DNA from: Stutzerimonas kunmingensis
GTDB lineage: Bacteria; Pseudomonadota; Gammaproteobacteria; Pseudomonadales; Pseudomonadaceae
Length of the DNA: 64,000 nt
NCBI RefSeq assembly: GCF_900114065.1
Contig: NZ_FORS01000001.1
Span: 434,001 to 498,000, forward strand
Direction of reading: 5' to 3'
A model generated the notes under the pieces. That model was not told the origin of the DNA, made no database searches, and saw nothing but the letters and a program-made list of their open reading frames with translations. Below, in pieces: positions 46,546 to 56,236 of the stretch (positions are counted from its first letter, which is position 1; each line of letters begins with the position of its first letter). Position numbers and translations under genes: made by a program.

Positions 46546-47064
46546 TCAATCAGCCTCGCCTTGCGGCGGGCGCGCCCGATCGTCAAGTTTCAACCGCTGA
46601 TGCCATTGCGCGAGCGACTCATCCGGGTATTCGGCAAAACAGCGATCATGCCCCTGTACTTGCGGCTCTACCCAACTGGCCTTGGAGTCGAGCATCAAAT
46701 GCGTGTGCTCCGGCGGGATGGGCAGATCGGTGTCGATCGCCGATGCGAAGGGATGCACCAGCTCGGGCCAGTTCGGATCCCACAACCACAACGCACTGGC
46801 GCAGTGTCGACAGAAGTGGCGGCGACCATCACTGATCTTTACCTCGCCAGTCTCGGCATCGGTGATATGCGCCTGGTAGACGCCAAGCTGCTCCCGCCCC
46901 TCGACCTGCAGGCTTCGATAGTCACCACCAAGATTGATCGCGTAGCCGCCGCCACCCGCTGTCTTGCGACAGATCGAGCAGTAGCAGCGCATGAAAGGAT
47001 ACGGCTGCGCGGATTCTAGGCTGAACCGCACAGCCTGACAGTGACAGGAACCTTCGAGCTTCAT
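46546..47064 (-). CDS. GFA-family (glutathione-dependent formaldehyde-activating-like) zinc protein
   Basis: A 172-aa protein of the Mss4-like/GFA fold. It shows the zinc-binding cysteine sets GSCHCQAVRF (about residues 5-14), CYCSICRKT (about 27-35) and CRHCASALW (about 85-93). Most GFA-domain proteins have no proven enzymatic role, so activity on S-hydroxymethylglutathione should not be assumed. The ATG at 47064 has GAGGAGGG upstream. It is a single gene between hom and dsbC on the same strand, with gaps of about 80 and 105 bp. Confidence 0.87.
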   Translation of the reverse strand: MKLEGSCHCQAVRFSLESAQPYPFMRCYCSICRKTAGGGGYAINLGGDYRSLQVEGREQLGVYQAHITDAETGEVKISDGRRHFCRHCASALWLWDPNWPELVHPFASAIDTDLPIPPEHTHLMLDSKASWVEPQVQGHDRCFAEYPDESLAQWHQRLKLDDRARPPQGEAD

Positions 47065-47168
47065 CACGACCCTCCTCATTCAGACCCTTAGGGTTTTGAA
47101 CGCATCAGGCCAGCCAGTTCCACTATCGGCAATCAGCCCGAATGAATCGGACCAATGGCCTCAACGCA

Positions 47169-47894
47169 TTACTCGGCAGCGAGCGCAACTTCTGCTAATT
47201 GGGCGGCCGGCTGATAGCCGGGAATCATCTGACCGTTGGCGAGAATGATGGCAGGCGTGCCCTGTACGCCGATCATCTGGCCAAGCTGATACTGCTTTTC
47301 GATAGGCGTCTCGCAGCTGGCTGTGGGCAGATCTTCACGCGCCTTGGCCTTGTTCATGGCGTCCTGGCGATCCTTGGCGCACCACACGCTGGTCAGGGTA
47401 TTGGCCCCATGACTACCCATGCCCTGCCGCGGAAACGCGACATAGCGAACCTCAACGCCGAGGCGGTTCAACTGCGAAACCTCGCTGTGCAGCTTCTGGC
47501 AGTAGCCACAGTCAGTATCGGTAAATACGGTGATATGGGTCTTGGGTTCCTTGGGCGCGAACACCACCATCTCGCTGGCCGGGATCGAGTTGATCTGCTT
47601 GGCCACCGACTTGCTTTGAGCTTGCTCGGTCAGGTTGACGGCCTGACCATCCTTGAACTGGTAGAGATAGCCCTGGATGACGAACTGCCCATCAGCGCTG
47701 GCATACAGCTGCCGCCCGCCCTCCAGCTGAACCTGATAAACCCCGGGCATCGGACTCTCGGCAATAGCCTCGATGGGCATGTCCGGCTGGATCTTCTGCA
47801 AAGACTGGCGAATCGCCTGATCCGGATCGGCGGCCATTACAACAACGCTGGCCAGACCTGCAACGGCGGCAGCGAACATACGAATCACGCCCAT
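47169..47894 (-). CDS. dsbC: Thiol:disulfide interchange protein DsbC
   Basis: Periplasmic disulfide isomerase. The 241-aa precursor has a signal peptide (about residues 1-22, ending VVVMAA) and an N-terminal dimerisation domain (about 23-85). The thioredoxin-fold domain has active-site Cys129-Gly-Tyr-Cys132 (TDTDCGYCQKLH). A second cysteine pair (WCAKDRQ ... ASCETP) forms the structural disulfide, and a cis-Pro segment QGTPAIIL is present. The ATG at 47894 has CCAGGAG upstream. It lies about 120 bp downstream of xerD, the same neighbour as in many proteobacteria. Confidence 0.97.
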   Translation of the reverse strand: MGVIRMFAAAVAGLASVVVMAADPDQAIRQSLQKIQPDMPIEAIAESPMPGVYQVQLEGGRQLYASADGQFVIQGYLYQFKDGQAVNLTEQAQSKSVAKQINSIPASEMVVFAPKEPKTHITVFTDTDCGYCQKLHSEVSQLNRLGVEVRYVAFPRQGMGSHGANTLTSVWCAKDRQDAMNKAKAREDLPTASCETPIEKQYQLGQMIGVQGTPAIILANGQMIPGYQPAAQLAEVALAAE

Positions 47895-48017
47895 GGAAAC
47901 TCCTGGCAGCGACAATCGGGAAAGGCGCAAAGCCTATCATAGCCATGCCGTACAAACTGCTAGCTGCTTCTCTGGGCCGCCGCCGAGACCACGGCCTACC
48001 AGCGCCGGCGCTCTGCC

Positions 48018-48914
48018 CTAGCCGCGCGGATGGTGCGCCGCATGCAACTCCTGCAACCGCGCTCGCGCAATGTGGGTGTAGATCTGAGTGGTCGACAGGT
48101 CGCTGTGACCAAGCAACATCTGCACGGTGCGCAGATCCGCGCCATGGTTGAGCAAGTGCGTGGCGAAAGCGTGGCGCAAGGTATGCGGTGAAATCGATGC
48201 GGCGACACCGGCGACCTTCGCGTGCAGCTTGATCCGGTGCCAGAAGGTCTGGCGTGTCATCTGGCCACCGCGCTGACTGGGAAACAGCACATCACTGGCC
48301 TTGCCCGAGAGCAAGAGTTCACGACCATCGCGCTGATAACGCTCCAGCCAGTGCAAAGCTTCATCGCCAAGCGGCACAAGACGCTCTTTATTGCCTTTGC
48401 CGAACGTTCGCACGACGCCCTGGCGCATGCTGACCTGCTCGAGCGTCAGGCTGATCAACTCGGTAACCCGCAACCCGCAGGCATAAAGCACCTCGAGCAT
48501 GGCGCGATCACGCAGACCTAACGGCTCTCCAATATCTGGCGCCGTCAGCAATGCCTCTACATCGGCTTCGGACAGCGCTTTCGGCAAGGGACGTCCAAGC
48601 CGTGGCAGATCCACGCGCAAGGTCGGATCGACGGCGATCTCGCCCTCGCGTAACAGGTAGCGATAAAAGCCCCGTAAGCCTGACAGAAAGCGCGCCGTGG
48701 AGCGCGCCTTGTAACCATTGTTCAGACGCCATGCGAGGTGATCGAGAATGATCTCGCGCCCGGCGGTGGCAAGTCGAACGCCTCGCTCCTCCAGCCAGCC
48801 GTTGAACAATGCGAGGTCGCTGCGGTAGGCCTCGCGGCTATTGTCCGCCAGCCCTTTTTCCAGCCAGAGCGCATCGAGGTAACGGTCGATGACGGGGTCG
48901 TCGAGTGCAGGCAT
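48018..48914 (-). CDS. xerD: Site-specific tyrosine recombinase XerD
   Basis: With XerC resolves chromosome dimers at dif under FtsK control. The 298-aa protein has the N-terminal SAM-like core-binding domain (1-105) and the catalytic domain. The catalytic residues are Arg149, Lys173, His244, Arg247, His270 and nucleophile Tyr279, a set matching E. coli XerD almost number for number. Motifs are CGLRVTEL, GKGNKERLVP, SPHTLRHAF and LLGHSDLSTTQIYTH. This is the housekeeping recombinase, not a phage or integron integrase. The ATG at 48914 is chosen by length; the in-frame extension to 48998 has no family support. Confidence 0.97.
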   Translation of the reverse strand: MPALDDPVIDRYLDALWLEKGLADNSREAYRSDLALFNGWLEERGVRLATAGREIILDHLAWRLNNGYKARSTARFLSGLRGFYRYLLREGEIAVDPTLRVDLPRLGRPLPKALSEADVEALLTAPDIGEPLGLRDRAMLEVLYACGLRVTELISLTLEQVSMRQGVVRTFGKGNKERLVPLGDEALHWLERYQRDGRELLLSGKASDVLFPSQRGGQMTRQTFWHRIKLHAKVAGVAASISPHTLRHAFATHLLNHGADLRTVQMLLGHSDLSTTQIYTHIARARLQELHAAHHPRG

Positions 48915-49062
48915 GACAGCTTCAATCAGAAGGGGTACAACAGTTTTCCACAGGCGTCCCGATGCGGCCAGAGCGCAAACGAATCGGAATCTCTTCATCC
49001 GATCGCCGCCCCAATCGCAGGCACCAGTCTCGCTCCGCCGGAATCAGCAGGCCCTAGAAACG

Positions 49063-49090
49063 AAAAAAGCAGCCCGAGGGCTGCTTTTTT
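49063..49090 (-). terminator. Rho-independent terminator of the rpsP-rimM-trmD-rplS operon
   Basis: AAAAAAGCAGCCC-GA-GGGCTGCTTTTTT: a 13-bp perfect inverted repeat with T runs on both sides, about 15 bp after the rplS stop. Confidence 0.95.
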
Positions 49091-49104
49091 GCGGAACCGC
49101 GGTC

Positions 49105-49455
49105 TTAGACCAGCTTTTCCTTGATGCGGGCGGCCTTGCCGGACAGCGCGCGGAGGTAGTACAGCTTGGCCTTGCGCACGTCACCGCGACGCTTGACGCT
49201 GATGCTGTCGACCATCGGGCTGTAGCTCTGGAAAGTACGCTCGACGCCTACACCGTTGGAGATCTTGCGAACGGTGAAAGCACTGTTCAGACCGCGGTTG
49301 CGCTTGCCAATCACGACGCCTTCGAAGGCCTGCAGACGCTGACGCTCGCCTTCCTTCACCTTCACCTGAACGATAACGGTGTCGCCCGGTGCGAACGGCG
49401 GGATTTCTTTGTTCATCTGCTCGGCTTCGAGCTGCTGAATGATCTTGTTGGTCAT
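49105..49455 (-). CDS. rplS: 50S ribosomal protein L19
   Basis: A 116-aa ribosomal protein at the 30S-50S interface. It begins [14 protein letters not shown] and contains [20 protein letters not shown] and [17 protein letters not shown], the L19 signature region. It is the last gene of rpsP-rimM-trmD-rplS. A small hairpin (CAACCC-TGT-GGGTTG, 49472-49486) lies in the 42-bp gap after trmD and could affect relative expression. Confidence 0.98.
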   Translation of the reverse strand: MTNKIIQQLEAEQMNKEIPPFAPGDTVIVQVKVKEGERQRLQAFEGVVIGKRNRGLNSAFTVRKISNGVGVERTFQSYSPMVDSISVKRRGDVRKAKLYYLRALSGKAARIKEKLV

Positions 49456-49497
49456 GCTGTGCTCCTAAGGTCAACCCTGTGGGTTGCCATCGATACG

Positions 49498-50250
49498 TTA
49501 ACTATCGTCCCGCTGGCGGATGTATTCCGCCAGCAGCTTCTGTTCTTCTCCAGAAAGCGAGCGGCTATCCAGAAGATCGGCGCGTCGCTCCCAGGTCCTT
49601 CCAAGGGACTGCTGCAAGCGCCAGCGTCGGATGTGTTCGTGGTTGCCGCTGAGCAGCACATCAGGAACACATTTACCCGCATACACCTCAGGACGCGTGT
49701 AGTGCGGACAGTCGAGCAGGCCGTCGGTGAACGAATCCTCCTCGGCGGAACCAGCATGACCAAGGGCGCCCGGAAGCAGCCTCGTCACGGCGTCGATCAG
49801 CACCATTGCCGGCAACTCGCCACCGGACAACACGTAATCACCAATCGACCATTCCTCATCGACATGCGCTTCGATGAAGCGCTCATCAATACCTTCGTAG
49901 CGACCGGCAATCAGGATAAGCGCATCCTCTTTTGCCATCTCGCGGACATCAGCCTGTTTCAGCTGGCGCCCCTGCGGCGAGAGGTAGATCACCTTCGCCG
50001 CCTCACCCGCAGCCTGTTTGGCGTCAGCCAAGGCAAGCTCGAGCGGCTTGATCTTCATCACCATGCCGGGGCCACCGCCGAATGGGCGGTCGTCCACTGT
50101 TTGGTGGCGGTCTTCGGTGTAGCTTCTGGGGTTCCAGCAGCTCAACTGCAACAACCCCTGCTTCACGGCACGACTGGTAATCCCGTAGTCACATATCGCT
50201 GCGAACATATCCGGGAAAAGGCTGATGACCTCGACGCGCAAAGCGGACAT
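49498..50250 (-). CDS. trmD: tRNA (guanine-37-N1)-methyltransferase TrmD
   Basis: Methylates G37 next to the anticodon, preventing frameshifting. The 250-aa SPOUT-fold enzyme starts [16 protein letters not shown] and contains [13 protein letters not shown]. The trefoil-knot SAM site spans LSPQGRQL to [10 protein letters not shown], and [13 protein letters not shown] is also typical. The ATG at 50250 was chosen by family N-terminus and length. It follows rimM by 5 bp. Confidence 0.98.
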   Translation of the reverse strand: MSALRVEVISLFPDMFAAICDYGITSRAVKQGLLQLSCWNPRSYTEDRHQTVDDRPFGGGPGMVMKIKPLELALADAKQAAGEAAKVIYLSPQGRQLKQADVREMAKEDALILIAGRYEGIDERFIEAHVDEEWSIGDYVLSGGELPAMVLIDAVTRLLPGALGHAGSAEEDSFTDGLLDCPHYTRPEVYAGKCVPDVLLSGNHEHIRRWRLQQSLGRTWERRADLLDSRSLSGEEQKLLAEYIRQRDDS

Positions 50251-50255
50251 GCCGT

Positions 50256-50792
50256 TCAGAAATCCGCGTCCCAATCGACCTGCATCTCGCCCGCTACCAG
50301 ATCGATCTTCAACACGCATTGATCGGTGTAAGGCAGCAGACGCTCGCGATCGTCCAGGCTTTCAGCACAAGGCTTCACGACCATCACGTCGTTGGCTCCG
50401 GTTTCAAGCAGGTGATCGATCTGACCAAGCAACTGCCCAGCCTGATTGATGACCTTCAAGCCCTGAAGCTGATACCAGTAGTACTCACCGTCGTCCAAGG
50501 CGGGCAGTTCGCTACGCGGGATGCATATCTCGAAATCGGCGTAGGTACGCGCAACTTCGCGATCATCCAACCCACTCAGCGTTGCCACCAGGATCTTCCC
50601 CTGGAGGCGCCCCTTGACCAACTCGACCTGCTTCACCTCGTCGCCTCGCCTCAGCGTCCAGCGTCGATAGCCCAGCAGGTTGTCGATCGGATCAGTAAAG
50701 GAATAGACCTTTACGTCACCGCGTACGCCATGCACCGAAACGATCTTGCCGATGACAACCACGTCATCGACCGGAGCAGACGTTGCGTTCAT
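50256..50792 (-). CDS. rimM: Ribosome maturation factor RimM
   Basis: Binds ribosomal protein S19 and assists maturation of the 30S head. The 178-aa protein has the N-terminal RimM beta-barrel (about 10-92; [22 protein letters not shown]) and a C-terminal PRC-barrel domain (about 98-175; [14 protein letters not shown]). It stands between rpsP (5 bp before it) and trmD. Confidence 0.97.
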   Translation of the reverse strand: MNATSAPVDDVVVIGKIVSVHGVRGDVKVYSFTDPIDNLLGYRRWTLRRGDEVKQVELVKGRLQGKILVATLSGLDDREVARTYADFEICIPRSELPALDDGEYYWYQLQGLKVINQAGQLLGQIDHLLETGANDVMVVKPCAESLDDRERLLPYTDQCVLKIDLVAGEMQVDWDADF

Positions 50793-50797
50793 GAGAT

Positions 50798-51049
50798 TCA
50801 GGCAGCGGCCTTGGCAGCTTCCTTCAGCAGCTGAGCAACGCGCTCAGACGGCTGTGCGCCCTGGCTCAGCCAGTAAGTAGCGCGCTCCTGGTTTACAGAA
50901 AGCTTCACTTCCGCACCAGTGGCGATCGGGTTGAAGAAACCGATGCGCTCGACGAAGCGACCATCACGCGGGTTGCGGCTGTTGGTCACGGTCAGGTGGT
51001 AGAAAGGGCGCTTCTTGGAGCCGCCACGGGCGAGACGAATAGTTACCAT
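50798..51049 (-). CDS. rpsP: 30S ribosomal protein S16
   Basis: An 83-aa ribosomal protein that stabilises the 30S body. The N-terminus [20 protein letters not shown] is the S16 signature, and the ending is Ala/Lys-rich. It is the first gene of the operon. The 203-bp region back to ffh holds a hairpin listed separately. Confidence 0.98.
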   Translation of the reverse strand: MVTIRLARGGSKKRPFYHLTVTNSRNPRDGRFVERIGFFNPIATGAEVKLSVNQERATYWLSQGAQPSERVAQLLKEAAKAAA

Positions 51050-51096
51050 GTGAACATCGTTCCTGTAGTCGGTGCTAACTTACTTAAGGCACACAC

Positions 51097-51134
51097 TTAA
51101 AATGGGCCTAGGCCCGAAAGGCCGCACATTTTAA
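51097..51134 (-). terminator. Hairpin between ffh and rpsP: candidate ffh terminator or rpsP leader element
   Basis: TTAAAATG (51097-51104) and CATTTTAA (51127-51134) are perfectly complementary, and the enclosed bases contain further GGCC/GGCC pairing. The U-rich arms could act as a terminator for ffh on the minus strand. Equally, the structure could be a leader hairpin of rpsP, whose start is about 50 bp further on. The sequence alone does not decide. Confidence 0.45.
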
Positions 51135-51252
51135 GGAATGCCGGGGATTTTGCAAACTCTTTTACTAAAGGTCTCAGCCGGAGCTAGGCGATACCCGGCA
51201 TCAGGCTGCAGACCGCATTAAGTCGCGGCTCAGCGCCGCGACAAGACACTCT

Positions 51253-52629
51253 CTAGAACTTCGGCATGCCGCCGCCTGGGAACATGCCGCCCATGCCGCG
51301 CATCATCTTGGTCATGCCACCCTTGCCGGTGACCTTTTTCATCATCTTCTGCATCTGCTTGTGCTGCTTGATCAGCCGGCCGATATCCTGCACCTGAGTA
51401 CCAGACCCCATGGCGATACGGCGCTTGCGCGATCCACTGATGATGTCAGGATTGCGTCGCTCGGCAGGCGTCATCGAGTTGATGATCGCCTCCATCTGCA
51501 TGAACTGCTTCTCCGCTGCGCCCTGAGCATGCCCCATCTGCGACAGGTTGACGCCACCGATCGATGGCAGCTTGTCCATCAAGCCACCGAGGCCGCCCAT
51601 GTTCTTCATCTGCTGCAGCTGATCGCGGAAGTCCTCGAGATCGAACCCTTTGCCCTTCTTGAGCTTCTTGGTGAGCTTCTCGGCCTTCTCGCGATCAAGG
51701 GTCTGCTCGGCCTGCTCGATAAGGCTGAGCACATCGCCCATGCCGAGGATGCGCGAGGCGATACGATCCGGATGGAAAGGCTCAAGGGCGTCACTCTTCT
51801 CGCCCATGCCGAGGAACTTGATCGGCTTCCCGGTCACGTGCCGCACCGAAAGCGCGGCACCACCACGCGCATCGCCATCCACCTTGGTCAACACCACACC
51901 GGTCAGCGGCAGTGCTTCGCCGAACGCCTTGGCGGTGTTTGCCGCGTCCTGGCCCGTCATGGCATCGACCACGAACAGCGTTTCGGCAGGATTGATCGCG
52001 GCGTGTACAGCCTGGATCTCGGCCATCATCTCGGCATCAACGGCCAGACGACCGGCAGTATCCACCAGCACCACGTCAATGAACTTGAGCTTGGCTTCAC
52101 GGATGGCCGCCTGGGCGATCTCCACCGGCTTCTGGCTGATATCGGAAGGGAAGAAGGTCACACCCACTTCGCCGGCCAGGGTTTCGAGCTGCTTGATCGC
52201 AGCCGGACGATAGACGTCAGCCGAAACCACCAGCACGCTCTTCTTCTTGCGCTCCTTGAGGAAGCGCGCCAGCTTCCCCACGGTGGTGGTCTTGCCCGCC
52301 CCCTGCAGGCCGGCCATCAGCACCACGGCCGGCGGAGTGACCTGAAGCGCCAGGTCCTCGTTGGCCGCGCCCATCAACTCTTCCAGCTCTGCGCGAACGA
52401 TCTTCACGAACGCCTGACCCGGAGTCAGGCTCTTCGAGACCTCGGTGCCAACAGCGCGCTCCTTGACCCGATTGACGAACTCCTTGACCACCGGCAGTGC
52501 GACGTCGGCCTCGAGCAGCGCCATCCGCACTTCACGCAGCGTGTCCTTGATGTTGTCCTCGGTCAGCTTCGCCTTGCCGGTGACGTGGCGAAGCGTTTGT
52601 GAGAGGCGGTCGGTTAGGTTTTCGAACAT
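51253..52629 (-). CDS. ffh: Signal recognition particle protein Ffh
   Basis: Protein component of the signal recognition particle; binds 4.5S RNA and signal sequences and targets them to FtsY. The 458-aa protein has the N domain, the GTPase domain with G1 GLQGAGKTTT, G3 DTAGR and G4 TKVDGDARGG, and a Met-rich M domain (about 300-450; LPSIGGVN to MMRGMGGMFPGGGMP). The ATG at 52629 gives MFENLTDRLSQTLRHVTG, the usual N-terminus. It is divergent from the ccsA-like gene across about 245 bp. Confidence 0.98.
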   Translation of the reverse strand: MFENLTDRLSQTLRHVTGKAKLTEDNIKDTLREVRMALLEADVALPVVKEFVNRVKERAVGTEVSKSLTPGQAFVKIVRAELEELMGAANEDLALQVTPPAVVLMAGLQGAGKTTTVGKLARFLKERKKKSVLVVSADVYRPAAIKQLETLAGEVGVTFFPSDISQKPVEIAQAAIREAKLKFIDVVLVDTAGRLAVDAEMMAEIQAVHAAINPAETLFVVDAMTGQDAANTAKAFGEALPLTGVVLTKVDGDARGGAALSVRHVTGKPIKFLGMGEKSDALEPFHPDRIASRILGMGDVLSLIEQAEQTLDREKAEKLTKKLKKGKGFDLEDFRDQLQQMKNMGGLGGLMDKLPSIGGVNLSQMGHAQGAAEKQFMQMEAIINSMTPAERRNPDIISGSRKRRIAMGSGTQVQDIGRLIKQHKQMQKMMKKVTGKGGMTKMMRGMGGMFPGGGMPKF

Positions 52630-52875
52630 GAGCCATTCCACGCTGGGGTGCTGAAGGGCGAGATTATAGAAGGTGCGGGCGTCCGGCCGGTACCCCGACT
52701 GCACGGCTTTTCGTATTTACCTGGCCGCGCCAGCCGCCGCGCGACCCAAAGCCAGGGATGGATGGCGCAGCATGCGGCGCATCGCACGCCGTGACGATCC
52801 GTAACCCGGCCACCGCTTTTGCGCCTCGGGTCTTTGTGCCACACTCACGACCTTTCGAGCCCGTTACCGGAACTT

Positions 52876-53676
52876 ATGCACCCTCTGCTACCCAGCCTTG
52901 CCGCCGCGGCTCTGTATGCCGGCGCCACGGGTTATCAAAGTTTGCGTCTGGCACAACGCGCCGTGCCGGACAGACGTCTGCTGCTGACAGTCGGACTGCT
53001 CGCTCTGCTTGCCCATGGGATCAGCCTTTTCATCCAACTGATATCACCAAGCGGCCTGCACTTGGACTTCTTCACCGCCTCAAGCCTGATTGCCGCTGCT
53101 GTCATCCTGCTGATACTACTGGCGCTGCATCGGATGCCAGTGGAAAACCTGCTGCTGCTGCTCTTTCCACTGGGCTGCCTGACGGTACTCTTCGCCCAGT
53201 TCGCCCCATCCGGCACTGCACCTGCGATTGCTGAGGAGCCGGGCATACTCGCGCATATCCTGCTGTCGATCCTGGCCTACGGCATGTTGACCATTGCGGT
53301 CTTCCAGGCCTTGTTGCTGCTGCTGCAGGATCACCACCTCAAGCACAAGCATCCCTCGGGCCTGATCCGCAACTTCCCGCCTCTGCAGACGATGGAAAGC
53401 CTGTTGTTCGGCTTTCTCTGGGCAGGTTGGCTGCTTCTGTCCGCCTCACTGCTTTCCGGCTGGCTGTTTCTTGATGACCTTTTTGCGCAGCACCTGGTCC
53501 ACAAGACACTCCTTTCGGTGGTTGCCTGGATCGTCTTCGGCCTGCTGCTGTGGGGGCGCCACCAGCTTGGCTGGCGCGGCTACAAGGCCATCCGCTGGAC
53601 ACTGGTCGGTTTCTGCCTGCTGATGCTGGCGTATTTCGGCAGCAAGCTCGTCCGCGAATTCATCCTGCACATCTGA
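52876..53676 (+). CDS. Cytochrome c assembly-family (CcsA/YpjD-like) inner-membrane protein
   Basis: A 266-aa protein with about eight predicted membrane helices and little else. It belongs to the CcmC/CcsA/HemX-like family. The region GILAHILLSILAYGML (about residues 117-132) and the C-terminal WIVFGLLLWGRHQLGWRGYK are typical of the YpjD/CcsA-like protein found next to ffh in pseudomonads. A direct role in cytochrome c maturation is not proven for this subgroup. It starts 17 codons inside a longer frame, at the ATG before the first hydrophobic helix. The CorC-type gene follows 17 bp later. Confidence 0.88.
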   Translation: MHPLLPSLAAAALYAGATGYQSLRLAQRAVPDRRLLLTVGLLALLAHGISLFIQLISPSGLHLDFFTASSLIAAAVILLILLALHRMPVENLLLLLFPLGCLTVLFAQFAPSGTAPAIAEEPGILAHILLSILAYGMLTIAVFQALLLLLQDHHLKHKHPSGLIRNFPPLQTMESLLFGFLWAGWLLLSASLLSGWLFLDDLFAQHLVHKTLLSVVAWIVFGLLLWGRHQLGWRGYKAIRWTLVGFCLLMLAYFGSKLVREFILHI

Positions 53677-53693
53677 CGCAAACAGGCTAACCC

Positions 53694-54980
53694 GTGGAAA
53701 ATCTACACCCCGGCTTTCTGGTCGGACTGCTGGTCTTTCTGCTGCTGTGCTCGGCATTCTTCTCCAGCTCCGAAACCGGCATGCTCAGCCTCAACCGCTA
53801 CCGCCTCAGGCATCAGGCCAAGGAAGGGCATCGAGGCGCGCAGCGCGCCAGCGAACTGCTGGCCCATCCTGACCGCCTGCTGGGCACCATTCTGGTTGGC
53901 AACAACTTCGTCAACATCCTGGCCTCATCCATCGCCACCGTGCTCGCGATGCAGCTATGGGGCGAAGCAGGGATCGCGATTGCCACCATCGGCCTGACCA
54001 TCATCTTGCTGATCTTCGGCGAAATCACGCCGAAAACCCTGGCCGCACTACGCCCAGAGATTGTCGCCTACCCGGTCAGCCTGCCGCTGAAACTGCTGCA
54101 GAAGGTGCTTTATCCTCTGGTTGCCATGCTCGGCTGGGTAAGCAACGGACTGCTCAAGCTGCTTGGCGTCGACCTGTCCAACAAGGGCAACGACAGCCTG
54201 TCCACCGAGGAGCTACGCAGCGTCGTACGCGAATCCGGCACCGACCTGCCGCTGAATCGCCAGAGCATGCTGCTCGGCATTCTCGACCTGGAGCGGGTCA
54301 CTGTCGACGACATCATGATTCCGCGCAACGAGGTTACCGGGATCAATCTCGATGACGATCTGGAATCGATCATCGGTCAGCTGCGCACCACGCCACATAC
54401 TCGCCTGCCGGTGTTTCGCAACGACATCAACCAGATCGTGGGCATCGTCCATATGCGACAGATTGCCCGCCTGCTCAGTCATGACCAGCTAACTAAGGAA
54501 AGCCTGCTCGAAGCCTGCAACGAACCCTATTTCGTACCGGAAAATACTCCGCTTTCCACCCAGCTGCTGAACTTCCAGAAGCAAAAGCGACGAATCGGCA
54601 TCGTGGTCGACGAATACGGCGACGTCCGCGGCATCGTCACGCTCGAGGACATCCTCGAAGAGATCGTCGGCGAGTTCAGCAATCAGGACGTACTGCGCAG
54701 CCCGGATATTCACCCGCAGGACGACGGCACGCTGGTGATCGATGGCGCCGCCTACATTCGTGAGGTAAACCGGGCCCTCGGGTGGAAGTTGCCTTGCGAC
54801 GGCCCCAAGACGCTCAACGGCCTCATCACCGAGGCCCTTGAGCACATGCCGGATAGCGGCATCTGCTTGCAGATCGGCAACTACCGGCTGGAAATCCTGC
54901 AAGCGGCCGATAACCGCGTGAAAAGCGTACGCGCCTGGACCATCGACGACACATCCTCGGACGAGCAGCAACCCGAGTAA
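53694..54980 (+). CDS. CNNM/CorC-family (DUF21-CBS) transporter, YfjD-like
   Basis: A 428-aa membrane protein. An N-terminal DUF21 (CNNM) transmembrane domain (about residues 5-190; FFSSSETGMLSLNRYRLRH, then VGNNFVNILASSIATVL) precedes two CBS domains (about 205-330; DDIMIPRNEV and IGIVVDEYGDVRGIVTLEDI). A C-terminal CorC/HlyC transporter-associated domain follows (about 345-420). Relatives export magnesium or cobalt or aid resistance to them; the substrate here is unknown. The start is a GTG at 53694. It is probably co-transcribed with the ccsA-like gene. Its 3' end faces purT with only 30 bp between. Confidence 0.93.
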   Translation: MENLHPGFLVGLLVFLLLCSAFFSSSETGMLSLNRYRLRHQAKEGHRGAQRASELLAHPDRLLGTILVGNNFVNILASSIATVLAMQLWGEAGIAIATIGLTIILLIFGEITPKTLAALRPEIVAYPVSLPLKLLQKVLYPLVAMLGWVSNGLLKLLGVDLSNKGNDSLSTEELRSVVRESGTDLPLNRQSMLLGILDLERVTVDDIMIPRNEVTGINLDDDLESIIGQLRTTPHTRLPVFRNDINQIVGIVHMRQIARLLSHDQLTKESLLEACNEPYFVPENTPLSTQLLNFQKQKRRIGIVVDEYGDVRGIVTLEDILEEIVGEFSNQDVLRSPDIHPQDDGTLVIDGAAYIREVNRALGWKLPCDGPKTLNGLITEALEHMPDSGICLQIGNYRLEILQAADNRVKSVRAWTIDDTSSDEQQPE

Positions 54981-55010
54981 TCGGGGCGGCAGCAAGCCGG
55001 CCCGCCAGCC

Positions 55011-56192
55011 TCACAGCTCCACTTTCACCGCAGCAGCTGCACGCAACGCCTTTTCTCTCGCCGCATCGATGGATACGTCCCGAGCCAGCGCGACCCCCAT
55101 GCGCCGTTGGCCGCTTACACCGGGCTTGCCGAACAGACGCAGCGCGGTATCCGGTTCCGCAAGCACAGCAGCGAGATTGCCGAAGCTCACTTCGGTGGAT
55201 TCACCTTCTACCAGAATCACCGCTGAAGCCGCCGAGCCCATCTGGCGGATGCTCGGAATCGGCAGACCGAGAATGGCCCGCGCATGCAGCGCGAACTCGG
55301 ACAGGTCCTGCGAAACCAGTGTCACAAGGCCGGTATCGTGAGGACGCGGGGAGATTTCGCAGAACCAGACCTGATCGCCTTTGACGAACAACTCGACGCC
55401 AAAGATGCCTCGCCCACCAAGCGCCTCAGTGACCGCCAGTGCGATGCGCTTCGCCTCGGCCATCGCCGCCGGCGCCATCGGCTGCGGCTGCCACGACTCC
55501 TGATAGTCGCCCCTCTCCTGGCGATGGCCGACCGGCTCACAGAAGCTCGTGCCACCCGTGTGGCGCACCGTCAGCAAGGTGATTTCGTAATCGAAGTCGA
55601 TAAAGCCTTCGACGATGACTCGCCCTCGACCTGCGCGACCACCGGCCTGCGCATAATCCCAGGCGGCATCGATATCGGCTTCGCTACGCAACACCGACTG
55701 CCCCTTGCCGGACGAGCTCATCACTGGCTTTACCAGACAGGGAAAGCCCAGCGCCATCGCCGCCGAGCGACACTCCTCCAGCGAATCCGCGAAGCGATAG
55801 GGTGAAGTCGGCAAGCCCAACTCCTCTGCGGCCAGTCGGCGAATGCCTTCGCGATTCATCGTCAGCTGCGCGGCCCGGGCCGTGGGTATCACGGTGTAGC
55901 CTTCGCCCTCCAGCTCGACCAGGGTAGCGGTGGCGATGGCCTCAATCTCCGGCACGATGTAATGCGGTCGCTCCTGCTCGATCACCGCTCGCAGCGCAGC
56001 ACCGTCGAGCATGTCGACCACGTGGCTGCGGTGCGCAACCTGCATGGCTGGTGCATTGGCGTAGCGGTCGACCGCTATGACTTCCACGCCAAGCCGCTGC
56101 AGCTCAATAACCAGCTCCTTGCCAAGCTCGCCGCAGCCACAGAGCAGGACGCGCGTAGCGCTGGAAGACAATGGTGTACCTATTCTTGGCAT
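55011..56192 (-). CDS. purT: Formate-dependent phosphoribosylglycinamide formyltransferase PurT
   Basis: ATP-grasp enzyme that forms formyl-GAR from GAR, formate and ATP, the alternative to PurN in purine synthesis. The 393-aa protein has an N-terminal nucleotide-binding half ([20 protein letters not shown]) and an ATP-grasp core ([46 protein letters not shown]). Length matches the family. The ATG at 56192 has GCGAGGA upstream. It is downstream of the DUF1289 gene on the minus strand. Confidence 0.97.
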   Translation of the reverse strand: MPRIGTPLSSSATRVLLCGCGELGKELVIELQRLGVEVIAVDRYANAPAMQVAHRSHVVDMLDGAALRAVIEQERPHYIVPEIEAIATATLVELEGEGYTVIPTARAAQLTMNREGIRRLAAEELGLPTSPYRFADSLEECRSAAMALGFPCLVKPVMSSSGKGQSVLRSEADIDAAWDYAQAGGRAGRGRVIVEGFIDFDYEITLLTVRHTGGTSFCEPVGHRQERGDYQESWQPQPMAPAAMAEAKRIALAVTEALGGRGIFGVELFVKGDQVWFCEISPRPHDTGLVTLVSQDLSEFALHARAILGLPIPSIRQMGSAASAVILVEGESTEVSFGNLAAVLAEPDTALRLFGKPGVSGQRRMGVALARDVSIDAAREKALRAAAAVKVEL

Positions 56193-56236
56193 GGAATCCT
56201 CGCGACTCTGGAAATACAAACGAACCCGGCACGCGC

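Noticed and set aside
48018-48914. Tyrosine recombinase as a sign of an integron or genomic island
   Set aside because: All six catalytic positions and the neighbour dsbC identify housekeeping XerD; no att-like repeats or cargo genes are nearby.
51361-52602. A 413-codon frame antisense to ffh
   Set aside because: Antisense shadow; ffh is fully supported by its GTPase and M domains.
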